From: Lachnospiraceae bacterium
Lineage (GTDB): Bacteria; Bacillota; Clostridia; Lachnospirales; Lachnospiraceae
Reading direction: 5' to 3'
Length of the DNA stretch: 64,000 nucleotides
Assembly: GCA_009911185.1 (NCBI GenBank)
Contig: QXWW01000002.1
Coordinates: forward strand, 62,001-126,000
Of this stretch, positions 53,758 to 64,000 are shown piece after piece. The notes under the pieces were generated by a model. The model was not told the DNA's origin and searched no databases. It worked only from the letters and a program-made list of their open reading frames with translations. The position numbers and the translations under genes are program-made. Position 1 is the first letter of the stretch. Each line of letters opens with the position of its first letter.

Positions 53758-55021
53758 TCACATTCCCTCCTAATTTGCCCTTCAGATAAAATTCATATAT
53801 CTTTGCGGTTTCGTATCTGACCCGCGGAACCTCTGCCAGTGAATATAACTTTGACGCCAGACGTTTTGTATCTTTGGAAATAAAATTAATCTGCTCTTTC
53901 ATATAAATTTTCAAATTGAGATGCAAAAAATTATGAGTGGTAAATACAAACTGCCCATAATGATCCTTCGTATGGATAAGCGTGACAATATCAGCCGACA
54001 ATCTGGGATTTAATGCGCGGTCCATTGCGTCTGCGAAGACGATTTTATCTTCATAAACAACTTTAAAAATCTGCACGGCCCAGAAAAAATACTCCCGTAT
54101 CCCGCTGGAATCCTGGCTCAATTCCCGGAAATATGTTTTGCCGTCTTCCTTTTTCCGGATAATATAAGATTTTGAAAACGGTTTTTCCCCATCCACAGCA
54201 ACCGCGGTAACCGCAGGATCAATCAATCTGAAGATGTCCATAAACCGGGAATCCTGTATGATTCTCAGATTATCTTCTTCATTTTCTAGTGATTGGAACA
54301 AGCCGCAATCAAAAACATTTATGAGCGGACAGAGACGGTTTCTCATCCAATCCGTAAAATTTATAGCATGTTCGTCTCCCAAAACAGCCAGCTTAGTAAC
54401 CGCCAGCCCCATTTTTCTCCGCGTGTTCACTGCCATTTCCAAAACTTCCTCCATTCCGGCTATCGAACCGGAAAATTCTACGCGGCAGTTTGCAGAAGCT
54501 TTTGTCTCACACTGTCCATGCGTTGGACATCCACGCTCATCTTTGGCGCATGGAAGCCTGCACGCCTCTCTGTATATGGATAAAATTTGTGTATATCTTT
54601 TTTTATTATGGCTTTTATAGCTTAATTTTTCTGTTACAATACCAGCGAAATCAAGCTGCAGATGATAGTAATAAAACCCTATATTCCTTATATAGATTTC
54701 AACCTCAAATCTCTGCAGCGAATGGCATTTTTTCCAGCACTGCTGCGCATTATTATCTACATTTATTTTACTTCTATATACTTCCGGTTCTTTGTTCTCC
54801 TGAAAAAAAGAACGTAAATACTGCAGACTACTTACAAAATTTGATTTTCCGCCTGCATTTTCACCTGCAATCACAGCCGATTTCAATATATCACATCCCT
54901 GCCCTGCCGATACATAATTATTCGGATACCGCTTTTTTACCCTGGTTTTGGGAGCGGCCATAGAAAACGTCACACTTTCGCGAAACGACAGATAATTTTC
55001 AAATTTATAATTTAGTAACAC
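53720..55021 (-). CDS. AAA15-type ATPase with altered Walker B
   Basis: 433 residues. N-terminal FENYLSFRESVTFSMAAPKT and Walker A IAGENAGGKSN fit ABC-like ATPases of the OLD/AbiL group. The signature region is DSSGIREYFF. The Walker B reads VFADAMDRALNP: the Asp is kept, but the usual catalytic Glu after it is Ala (codon GCA). The switch His is in FVFTTHN. Members often act in phage defence with a nuclease partner; no partner is encoded next to it. The start is GTG with TGAGGT upstream. Function open. Confidence 0.8.
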   Translation of the reverse strand: MLLNYKFENYLSFRESVTFSMAAPKTRVKKRYPNNYVSAGQGCDILKSAVIAGENAGGKSNFVSSLQYLRSFFQENKEPEVYRSKINVDNNAQQCWKKCHSLQRFEVEIYIRNIGFYYYHLQLDFAGIVTEKLSYKSHNKKRYTQILSIYREACRLPCAKDERGCPTHGQCETKASANCRVEFSGSIAGMEEVLEMAVNTRRKMGLAVTKLAVLGDEHAINFTDWMRNRLCPLINVFDCGLFQSLENEEDNLRIIQDSRFMDIFRLIDPAVTAVAVDGEKPFSKSYIIRKKEDGKTYFRELSQDSSGIREYFFWAVQIFKVVYEDKIVFADAMDRALNPRLSADIVTLIHTKDHYGQFVFTTHNFLHLNLKIYMKEQINFISKDTKRLASKLYSLAEVPRVRYETAKIYEFYLKGKLGGNVIEQGSTENKENI

Positions 55022-55158
55022 TTATGAAACCTCATAACATTCTAACCATCCGGTAATATTGAAAATTATATCACGTTTTATGGATTTAAAGAAGCTGAAA
55101 TCGTATTTGAATGCCTTTGCACCATCAATTACTGCTCCGCATATACACGGAATCGGCA

Positions 55159-55179
55159 GGGAACAGTGCATCTGTTCCC
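55159..55179. promoter_or_regulatory. 21-bp palindrome, candidate operator
   Basis: GGGAACAG (55159-55166), 5-base spacer, CTGTTCCC (55172-55179). No T-run on either side. It lies 138 nt upstream of the ATPase start and 155 nt upstream of the GH63-like promoter, so it could serve either. The arm spacing does not fit a LexA box. Confidence 0.4.
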
Positions 55180-55333
55180 GCTTTCACATGGTGTATTTTT
55201 CTTACAAAACAAAATCAGCGAGAAATATATTATATAATATACTTTTATTTTCGTCAAATTAACAATTGTATAAATTAAACCGGCACAGGTTTTGTCAGTT
55301 TTTTCTATTTTTATTAATTCACATTGCTTTTAC

Positions 55334-55362
55334 TTGTACTTTTTAGACAATTATGATATACT
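55334..55362 (+). promoter_or_regulatory. Promoter of the GH63-like gene
   Basis: TTGTAC (55334-55339), 17-nt spacer, extended -10 TGATATACT (-10 at 55357-55362). The expected start near 55369 gives a leader of about 190 nt. Confidence 0.75.
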
Positions 55363-55421
55363 TAAGTCCTTAATTTAAGAGTCCTAGAATGGCTCTTTTT
55401 GCGTTTGAGAGAAAATTTAGA

Positions 55422-55430
55422 GAAAGGAGG
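55422..55430 (+). promoter_or_regulatory. Orphan Shine-Dalgarno box in the leader (STAB-SD-like)
   Basis: GAAAGGAGG stands in the 5' leader with no start codon within 15 nt; the gene's own box (TAGGAGGAAAATTCA) is more than 110 nt downstream. The same nine bases act as an mRNA-stabilising ribosome site in the leader of Bacillus thuringiensis cry3A. Confidence 0.5.
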
Positions 55431-55545
55431 ACAACGAGAAACAAACATTTAGTTACCCTGTACCCTTTCAAACGCTGCTGGGTATATGCAATCCAAAAAT
55501 AAAACGCAAAATAGCAAAACTGAACAAACTACTTACTAATTTTAG

Positions 55546-58590
<3,045 letters not shown>

Positions 58591-58601
58591 CACAATCCTG
58601 T

Positions 58602-58631
58602 AAAAACAGCGGGCAAATGCCCGCTGTTTTT
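58602..58631. terminator. Strong bidirectional terminator
   Basis: 14-bp stem (58602-58615 / 58618-58631, AAAAACAGCGGGCA / TGCCCGCTGTTTTT) with A/T tracts on both sides. It serves the convergent GH63-like and ABC permease genes. Confidence 0.95.
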
Positions 58632-58656
58632 ATATTAAGTGAAAAAAATGATATCA

Positions 58657-59892
58657 TTAATTCCTTCTAAGCGCCTCAATAGGGCTTAATTTTGCCGCCT
58701 TCCTGGCCGGATAAATGCCAAAGAATACGCCGATTCCGCAAGAAAACAACGTAGCTCCCAATATGGTACTGACCTTTATTCCCGGAGAAATAGCGCTGCC
58801 CATAGACGCCGTCATCAATTTACAGGCTAAAACCGCTCCCAGAAGTCCCAGAATAATCCCAATAATTCCGCCCAAAACCGTCAGTATTGCTGCTTCCGCA
58901 AGAAATTGCAGTAAGATGGATGACGTTTTCGCTCCCAGAGATTTACGTATCCCAATCTCCCTGGTACGTTCCGTCACGGACACCAGCATGATATTCATAA
59001 CGCCGATTCCCCCTACAATCAGGGAAATCGCCGCCACACAGGAAATGAACGTGGTGACAATTGCCAGCATATTGTTCATTTCGGTAAGCATATCCTGAAA
59101 ACTCTGAATCTGATAATATTCCTCTCCGGCGCATTGATGCCTGGTTTCAAGCGTATGGATAATATCTCGCGAAACCTGCTTGCCGCTTGCCTGATCATTG
59201 GCAAACACCGTAATCGAATAAAAAGAATTACTCTCCCATCCAAAATTAGAAAAAGAGGTATACGGCACATCCAGGCTTACTGGCATTCCCTCATACGTAT
59301 AACTGATAAAGCTGGTATTTTCTTTCTGCTGAGTAATGCCCACAATCCGGTAACTGCCGCTGATTCCGCCGATATCTACCTCAAGCTCCATGCCGACCAC
59401 ATCGTCGCATCCAAACAGCCGTTTAGCGTCGCTGTCAGTAAGGACGCAGACTCGTTTTCCCTCTTCTACATCCGCCGCCGTAAAATAAGCGCCGCGCTTT
59501 AAGTTATAATTCATTGATTTTTGTAAATCCTCTGTACCGCCGCTTAAGTTTAGAGAAAATTCTCCCTTTCCGGTCACCGTGGTGCCTGATGCGCCGTCAT
59601 TGGGTGTCGCTCCCTCCACGCCTTCAATTTTTTCTTTCAAGGCTTCCACGTCCTGGGGCGTGATCCACGCTTCTGCATTTACCGCGTCGTCGCTGCAAAA
59701 AACATTAATTTGACCGGTCCCCAAATCCTGTACCTCCGCATTCATGGCGTTCGCCGTTCCGTCTCCCACCGCCATTACCATAATCACGGAAGAAATCCCA
59801 ATAATAATACCCAGCATCGTAAGGAAAGAACGTCCTTTGTTCGCGGTTATATTTTTCAATGCCATTTTAATATATTCTGCAATATTTCCCAT
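58657..59892 (-). CDS. MacB-type ABC transporter permease
   Basis: 411 residues. Four-helix MacB/FtsX permease layout: an N-terminal helix (FLTMLGIIIGISSVIMVMAV), a large extracytoplasmic MacB_PCD domain of ~230 residues, and three C-terminal helices (AIVTTFISCVAAISLIVGGIGVMNIMLVSVTERTREIGIRKSLGA includes the conserved EIGIRKSLGA loop). The ATG at 59892 follows GGAGAAAACC; an ATG 12 nt earlier lacks a box. It is the third gene after the ATPase and adaptor genes; together they form a tripartite-style exporter for peptides or drugs. Confidence 0.93.
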   Translation of the reverse strand: MGNIAEYIKMALKNITANKGRSFLTMLGIIIGISSVIMVMAVGDGTANAMNAEVQDLGTGQINVFCSDDAVNAEAWITPQDVEALKEKIEGVEGATPNDGASGTTVTGKGEFSLNLSGGTEDLQKSMNYNLKRGAYFTAADVEEGKRVCVLTDSDAKRLFGCDDVVGMELEVDIGGISGSYRIVGITQQKENTSFISYTYEGMPVSLDVPYTSFSNFGWESNSFYSITVFANDQASGKQVSRDIIHTLETRHQCAGEEYYQIQSFQDMLTEMNNMLAIVTTFISCVAAISLIVGGIGVMNIMLVSVTERTREIGIRKSLGAKTSSILLQFLAEAAILTVLGGIIGIILGLLGAVLACKLMTASMGSAISPGIKVSTILGATLFSCGIGVFFGIYPARKAAKLSPIEALRRN

Positions 59893-59918
59893 GGTTTTCT
59901 CCATTCTATGGTGTTTTC

Positions 59919-61580
59919 CTACTCATCTTCCATAACTTCCTCTTCCTGCGTCTTTGTTACCGTGACAGAATCCCCTTCTTCATGATTACCTGGATCTGGT
60001 ATCACCTGCTCTCCTTCATCAATTCCCTGTATAATTTCCACACAGTCATCGGCGGTAACGCCTGTGGTAATGCTGCGTTTTTTCATGACGCCATCCTCAT
60101 ACACCCAGCAGAATGTGCCGTCTTTGCCGATATTCACCGCCTCCGTGGGAAGAACCAGCACATCCCTGGCCTCCGCTGCCTGAATGGTTACTTTGGCGTC
60201 CACTCCCAGGAAAATATGATCGTCCGGGTTATCAATATGTATCGTCGCCATGACAGAGGCAGAAGATACCGCCGCCTGGTTGCTGCCAGACATTCCCGCA
60301 GCTGCAATTCGGCTGATGCGTTTTACCGTCCCCTGGTATGTCTGCCCGGCAAAGGTAATCTCCGCTTTCTGCCCTTCTTTTATCCTCTCATAGACATTTT
60401 TTGACAACAGTACCTCCACATTCACATCTTCTATGCTCTGCAGGGTAAACAATTGCATTCCCTGAGTCACCATCCCCCCCTCCATAATCTGTTTATCCGA
60501 AATCACCCCGTTAAATTCCGCCTGGATACCTTTCCTGCCTTCTGCAATCAGTTCTTCCAGAGATTTGCTCTCTAACTCGGCTAAATTATTATTCGTGCGC
60601 ATCTGCTCTTTGGCCGCGCTGCTCAAAGCCCCGCTCTCTCCCTCCGCAATGGCTTTCTGGCTCTCCAGATTTCCTTTTAGCTCCGCCAGTTCCGACTGCG
60701 CCGTCTGCAGCTTTTGCTGAAGCTGTATGTCTGTGTCCGTATCCTGTGCTTCTGCAAAAGCCGCCTGTAAATGACCGATCTGGTTTTGCAGTTCCTCCAC
60801 TGCCTGCTGCTTATTTTCATAGTCATTCTTTGCCGCTGTCAAATCCTTATTCGCCTGGTTCAGTTTTTCCCTCGCCGTCTCAAGCCCCTGGGCGTCATTC
60901 TCTGCCGCTGCAGCCGCCGCGTCAAAATTTACCTGCGCCGTCTGCTGGGCCGCTGCAGCCTTGTCATAAATTTTTCTGGCTGATTCCAGTTCTTTCTGCG
61001 CCGTCTTTAATTGACTCTCCAGTTCATGCGTCTGGCTTTCTACTTCCTCTGTCTGCTGCTGCCGCTCTACCATCTGCTGCTGCGCCAGTCCTGTAAGTGC
61101 GTTCGCAAGCTGCTCCACCTCCTGCGTCTTGGCGTTTACCTGTGCCTGCAGCGCCGCCGCCTGATTTCTTGCCGCCGCCTGGCGGTTTGCAGCTTCATTG
61201 GATTTGTTGACGCTGTCCTGATAGCTTAATTCATTGGCTCTCACCGTCAGCTCCGCCTTCTGATTCTGCTCCTCTAAGTCTTTCAAATCAAAAGACACCA
61301 AAGGTGTTCCTGCCTTCACCAGATCGCCAACCTGAAAATCAGCCATGCTCACGTTCGCATTTACCGGAGAGAAAATGACTTTCTGCTGGCCGCTGACAAC
61401 CGTCCCGTTCGTCTCTACCGTTTCTGTCACATCGCCCGTCTCTACCGTCATAGCTTCTACCGTCATGGCTTCTGCCCGTTCTCTTGCGGTGTTCGCCGCA
61501 TTGTTCCGCACAGTCACGCCTCCAATTACTACAACAACTGCTGCCGGTATCGCTATTTTTAATATTTTTTTCTTTTTCAT
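59919..61580 (-). CDS. HlyD/MacA-like membrane fusion (adaptor) protein
   Basis: 553 residues. An N-terminal signal anchor (IAIPAAVVVVIGGVTV), a lipoyl-like half (GTVVSGQQKVIFSPVNANVS), a very long coiled-coil hairpin (residues ~105-350, rich in Gln, Ala, Glu), the second lipoyl half (AEFNGVISDKQIMEGGMVT), and a beta-barrel part (QTYQGTVKRISRIAAAG, VLVLPTEAVNIGKDG). The hairpin is longer than in E. coli MacA, suited to span a thick wall. AGGAGG precedes ATG. It starts 2 nt after the ATPase stop. Confidence 0.92.
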   Translation of the reverse strand: MKKKKILKIAIPAAVVVVIGGVTVRNNAANTARERAEAMTVEAMTVETGDVTETVETNGTVVSGQQKVIFSPVNANVSMADFQVGDLVKAGTPLVSFDLKDLEEQNQKAELTVRANELSYQDSVNKSNEAANRQAAARNQAAALQAQVNAKTQEVEQLANALTGLAQQQMVERQQQTEEVESQTHELESQLKTAQKELESARKIYDKAAAAQQTAQVNFDAAAAAAENDAQGLETAREKLNQANKDLTAAKNDYENKQQAVEELQNQIGHLQAAFAEAQDTDTDIQLQQKLQTAQSELAELKGNLESQKAIAEGESGALSSAAKEQMRTNNNLAELESKSLEELIAEGRKGIQAEFNGVISDKQIMEGGMVTQGMQLFTLQSIEDVNVEVLLSKNVYERIKEGQKAEITFAGQTYQGTVKRISRIAAAGMSGSNQAAVSSASVMATIHIDNPDDHIFLGVDAKVTIQAAEARDVLVLPTEAVNIGKDGTFCWVYEDGVMKKRSITTGVTADDCVEIIQGIDEGEQVIPDPGNHEEGDSVTVTKTQEEEVMEDE

Positions 61581-61582
61581 AA

Positions 61583-62290
61583 CTATGCCTCCTGTGCACT
61601 GATATCCGTATTATAGTAATCTTCCACAATTCTTCCATCCAAAATACGAATCACCCGCTTTGCCTGGTCCGCAATCTCGTTGTCATGCGTAATCAAGATG
61701 ACGCTGCGGCCCAAATCATGAAGCCCTCGTAAAATATCCATGATTTCCCCCGTAGAAGCAGAATCAAGATTTCCCGTCGGTTCATCTGCCAGAATCACCG
61801 GAGGTTCCGCTGCAATGGCGCGGGCAATCGCCACCCTCTGCTGCTGCCCCCCTGACATTTCAGAAGGTTTGTGGTCCATTCTTTTTTCCAGTCCCACCCG
61901 TATCAAAGCCTCCTTTGCAAGTTTGTGCCGCTGATTTCTGCCAATCCCCCGGTATATCAAAGGCAGCTCCACATTTTCAAGGGCCGTGAGATTGGCGATT
62001 AAATTAAAGCCCTGAAAAATAAAGCCGATTTCCTGATTCCGTATTTCTGATAGCTGGTTATCCTTAAGTGAGGATACATCCCTGCCATTGAGATAATAGG
62101 CGCCGGAAGTAGGCACATCCAGGCAGCCCAGCATGTTCATAAGGGTGGATTTACCAGACCCGGAATGCCCGATAATCGCCACAAATTCCCCTTTTCGTAT
62201 CTCCAGACTTACATGGTCCAGCGCGCGGACTTCGTTTTCTCCAGGATTGTAAACTTTACACATATCCTGTACCTTAATCAAATGATCCAA
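61583..62290 (-). CDS. ABC transporter ATP-binding protein (MacB/LolD type)
   Basis: 235 residues, all motor motifs intact: Walker [11 protein letters not shown]-loop FIFQGFNL, signature [13 protein letters not shown], Walker [11 protein letters not shown]-loop LITHD. It powers the permease encoded two genes downstream. It is the first gene of the operon; direct repeats at 62372-62388 lie in the promoter region. Confidence 0.96.
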   Translation of the reverse strand: MDHLIKVQDMCKVYNPGENEVRALDHVSLEIRKGEFVAIIGHSGSGKSTLMNMLGCLDVPTSGAYYLNGRDVSSLKDNQLSEIRNQEIGFIFQGFNLIANLTALENVELPLIYRGIGRNQRHKLAKEALIRVGLEKRMDHKPSEMSGGQQQRVAIARAIAAEPPVILADEPTGNLDSASTGEIMDILRGLHDLGRSVILITHDNEIADQAKRVIRILDGRIVEDYYNTDISAQEA

Positions 62291-62371
62291 TGAATTTCCT
62301 TCCTTTCCATAATATCTTTCTTCAATATTATTAAGCTTACACTGTATTTCTTAAAGAAAATATAAGAATAC

Positions 62372-62388
62372 CTTACAAAATTCTTACA
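62372..62388 (-). promoter_or_regulatory. Direct repeat, candidate OmpR-type regulator site
   Basis: Minus strand TGTAAG-N5-TGTAAG (62372-62377, 62383-62388), an 11-bp period, about 80-100 nt before the ABC ATPase start. A promoter can be drawn with TTGTAA as -35 and TTATAT about 18 nt later. Pairs with an 11-bp period are usual for OmpR/PhoB-family regulators (for example CiaR). Confidence 0.45.
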
Positions 62389-62494
62389 ATCTATATAACG
62401 AACCGCCTGTCGTTTTTTCTCCAGAAGAAACACATACTATTTTTCTTGCATCTCTCATAATTATAAATACAATCTTATATACAGGAGCCTGCCA

Positions 62495-63523
62495 ATGAAA
62501 ATTATTGATTTGCATTGCGACACTATTTCCCGCATTTATCAGGAAAGAAAACAAAAAAAAGAGGCATCTCTCCGGGAAAATCTTTTTCATGTAGACTTGT
62601 TAAAAATGAAACGCGCAGATTATCTATTGCAAAATTTCGCCCTGTTTATTGATCTTAGTGACACAGATCATCCTTATGAGACATTCCACGAACAACTTGC
62701 CATATATCAGGAGGAAATGAAGAAAAATTCTGATCTGATCGTACCGGTTACTTCCTATTCCGACATTACCGCCAATAAAAAGCAGGGAAAAATGTCGGCT
62801 CTGCTCACCTTAGAAGAAGGCGAAGCCTGCTGCAGAAGTCTGGAAAAACTCCGGGAATTTCATAAACTCGGGGTACGAATGATGACCTTTACCTGGAATT
62901 ATCCCAACAGCCTGGGTGTTCCGGCAGAACCGGCTCCCCTCTGGCAATTGAAATACTGTTTCCCCAAAAAAACAAAGAGCGGCAAACCTTTGAATTACTG
63001 CCGACCGCAAAAAGGACTGACTTCCCTGGGGCAGGAATTTTTATGCGAAATGGAATCCCTCGGTATGATTCCCGATGTATCGCATTTATCGGACCAGGGT
63101 ATCAAGGAAGTATGCCAGTTTGCCAAAAAGCCTTTCTGCGCCAGCCATTCCAATGCCCGCAGCCTTTGCCACCGAAGGCGTAACCTGCCGGATCATCTCA
63201 TCCGCAGTATCGCCGACCGGGGCGGTATCATCGGCGCAAATTATTACGGCCCTTTTCTCTGCGATGTACCGGGAGAAGAGAACCAATATTTTAGTTATGT
63301 CAGAGATATCGCTTTACACATCAGGCATATTGCAAACCGAGGCGGCATATCCTGTATTGGTCTCGGTTCTGATTTCGATGGTATCGACGATAATCTGGAA
63401 TTAAAAAATTGCAGCCATCTGGAATTACTGGAACATGAATTGCAAAAATGCGGATTTCACGCAAGTGAAATAGAACAGATCTTTTACCGAAATGTGTTGA
63501 ATTTCTATCATGAATTGCTATAA
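62495..63523 (+). CDS. Membrane-dipeptidase family (M19) dipeptidase
   Basis: 342 residues, a cytosolic zinc dipeptidase related to renal dipeptidase. Metal ligands: LHCDT (H7, D9), the bridging Glu in LTLEEGEAC, His in DVSHLSDQG and in ASHSNARSL, and the Asp in GLGSDFDGI. Cleaves dipeptides, possibly of D-amino acids from peptidoglycan. AGGAGCCTGCCA precedes ATG. It runs divergent from the ABC operon and is followed after 34 nt by an SH3-domain protein, which would suit peptidoglycan recycling. Confidence 0.93.
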   Translation: MKIIDLHCDTISRIYQERKQKKEASLRENLFHVDLLKMKRADYLLQNFALFIDLSDTDHPYETFHEQLAIYQEEMKKNSDLIVPVTSYSDITANKKQGKMSALLTLEEGEACCRSLEKLREFHKLGVRMMTFTWNYPNSLGVPAEPAPLWQLKYCFPKKTKSGKPLNYCRPQKGLTSLGQEFLCEMESLGMIPDVSHLSDQGIKEVCQFAKKPFCASHSNARSLCHRRRNLPDHLIRSIADRGGIIGANYYGPFLCDVPGEENQYFSYVRDIALHIRHIANRGGISCIGLGSDFDGIDDNLELKNCSHLELLEHELQKCGFHASEIEQIFYRNVLNFYHELL

Positions 63524-63557
63524 CAACAAATTTAATCTAAAATGAAAGGGTTCTTTT

Positions 63558-64000
63558 ATGCAGCAAGCCATTGTCATCACCCCCAAAACCACTCTTTATG
63601 AATCTATTTGTTTACAGAATCAATGCCTGCCGGGGCAGCAGACTGCCGATGAATTGCTTTGCGGCTGGATTGTCCATGTTCAGGACTGTCAGAAAGATTA
63701 TCTGAAAATCACAACGGAATATGGCTACAGCGGATGGCTCTCCATTTCCGACGTCCAAAAACTGTCCCAAAGGGATGCCTCCATATGGGGCAATTCCCAA
63801 TCTTCCCGGGTACTTGTACAGCGCCTTACCGATGTTCTCGCCGCCCCAAAGGTGCAGGCTCCCGTTATCACCACACTTTTTATGGGAAGCCATGTATTGC
63901 TATGCGGCCGCTCCGAGAACGGCTGGCAGAAAATCCGGCTTGCCGGCGGCTCTATAGGATATGTGCCAGCGCTTGCTGTGTCTTGCGCTCAAATAACTGT
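63558..64000 (+). CDS. SH3-domain protein, 3'-truncated by window edge
   Basis: 147 codons are visible, still open at the end. Two SH3-like modules can be made out: first GWIVHVQDCQKDYLKITTEYGYSGWLS, next VLLCGRSENGWQKIRLAGGSIGYVP. No signal peptide is evident. In B. subtilis YkfC-type endopeptidases, SH3 modules precede an NlpC/P60 domain, and the genes lie near peptidase genes for peptidoglycan peptides. The same is likely here, but the catalytic part is outside the window. GAAAGGG lies 7 nt before the ATG. Confidence 0.7.
   Translation, partial: MQQAIVITPKTTLYESICLQNQCLPGQQTADELLCGWIVHVQDCQKDYLKITTEYGYSGWLSISDVQKLSQRDASIWGNSQSSRVLVQRLTDVLAAPKVQAPVITTLFMGSHVLLCGRSENGWQKIRLAGGSIGYVPALAVSCAQIT

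Noticed and set aside
55159-55179. LexA (SOS) box at the GGGAACAG palindrome
   Set aside because: The GAAC and GTTC half-sites are nine bases apart, whereas the Gram-positive box has four.

Overview
The window is about 64 kb of a low-to-mid GC Firmicutes chromosome. It most likely comes from an anaerobic, spore-forming member of the Lachnospiraceae (Clostridia). The supports are synteny seen elsewhere in Firmicutes (tsaC - arginine-phosphatase-like gene - upp - atp operon; rpsF-ssb-rpsR; gdpP-rplI-dnaB), strong GGAGG ribosome binding sites, a spore-type amidase (CwlD), MecA, DUF1858 and DUF951 proteins, an exosortase G locus and a clostridial 2[4Fe-4S] ferredoxin. Most genes lie on the minus strand. 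The plus-strand exceptions are bioB (left edge), the ferredoxin, a secreted GH63-like glycosidase, a dipeptidase and an SH3 protein cut by the right edge. No rRNA, tRNA, IS element, phage or CRISPR array was recognised.

Layout. 0-7.4 kb: end of biotin synthase, a secreted 5'-nucleotidase, a DUF362 iron-sulfur protein, an amidohydrolase, and deoB-deoC for deoxyribose catabolism. 7.5-10.9 kb: an AgrC-like kinase with two duplicated LytTR response regulators; downstream lies a 20-codon gene behind direct repeats that look like a LytTR operator. 11-18.6 kb: complete F-type ATP synthase operon (atpZ-like, atpI-like, B,E,F,H,A,G,D,C), whose c subunit carries the sodium-binding residue set. 18.6-22.3 kb: dCMP deaminase, upp, LMW phosphatase, tsaC, cwlD. 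22.4-29.3 kb: a GH18 hydrolase, mecA, a candidate small RNA, DUF1858, a thioesterase, ferredoxin and a MerR regulator with a minisatellite.

29.4-44.8 kb: dnaB, rplI and gdpP, then an eight-gene exosortase G (XrtG) operon, then rpsR-ssb-rpsF and an alpha/beta hydrolase. The XrtG operon holds the sortase-like protease, a processive-type glycosyltransferase, a large GT-C-like membrane protein, a sensor-like membrane protein, two 6-pyruvoyltetrahydropterin-synthase-fold proteins without the catalytic cysteine, a small protein with a disturbed reading frame, and one secreted repeat protein with a C-terminal STGP-TM-KKK tail as the apparent substrate. It sits exactly between two blocks that are close neighbours in many Firmicutes. 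This is the most promising poorly described system here.

44.8-51.4 kb: a signalling operon with DUF951, a REC-HD-GYP c-di-GMP phosphodiesterase, and two hybrid histidine kinases, one of which ends in a full-length DegV lipid-binding domain (an unusual fusion). 51.5-55 kb: sirtuin, class B sortase, acyl-CoA thioesterase and an AAA15-type ATPase. 55-58.6 kb: a large secreted GH63-like enzyme behind a structured leader with an orphan Shine-Dalgarno box. 58.6-62.5 kb: a MacAB-like ABC exporter with an OmpR-type direct repeat upstream. 62.5-64 kb: an M19 dipeptidase and the start of an SH3-domain protein.
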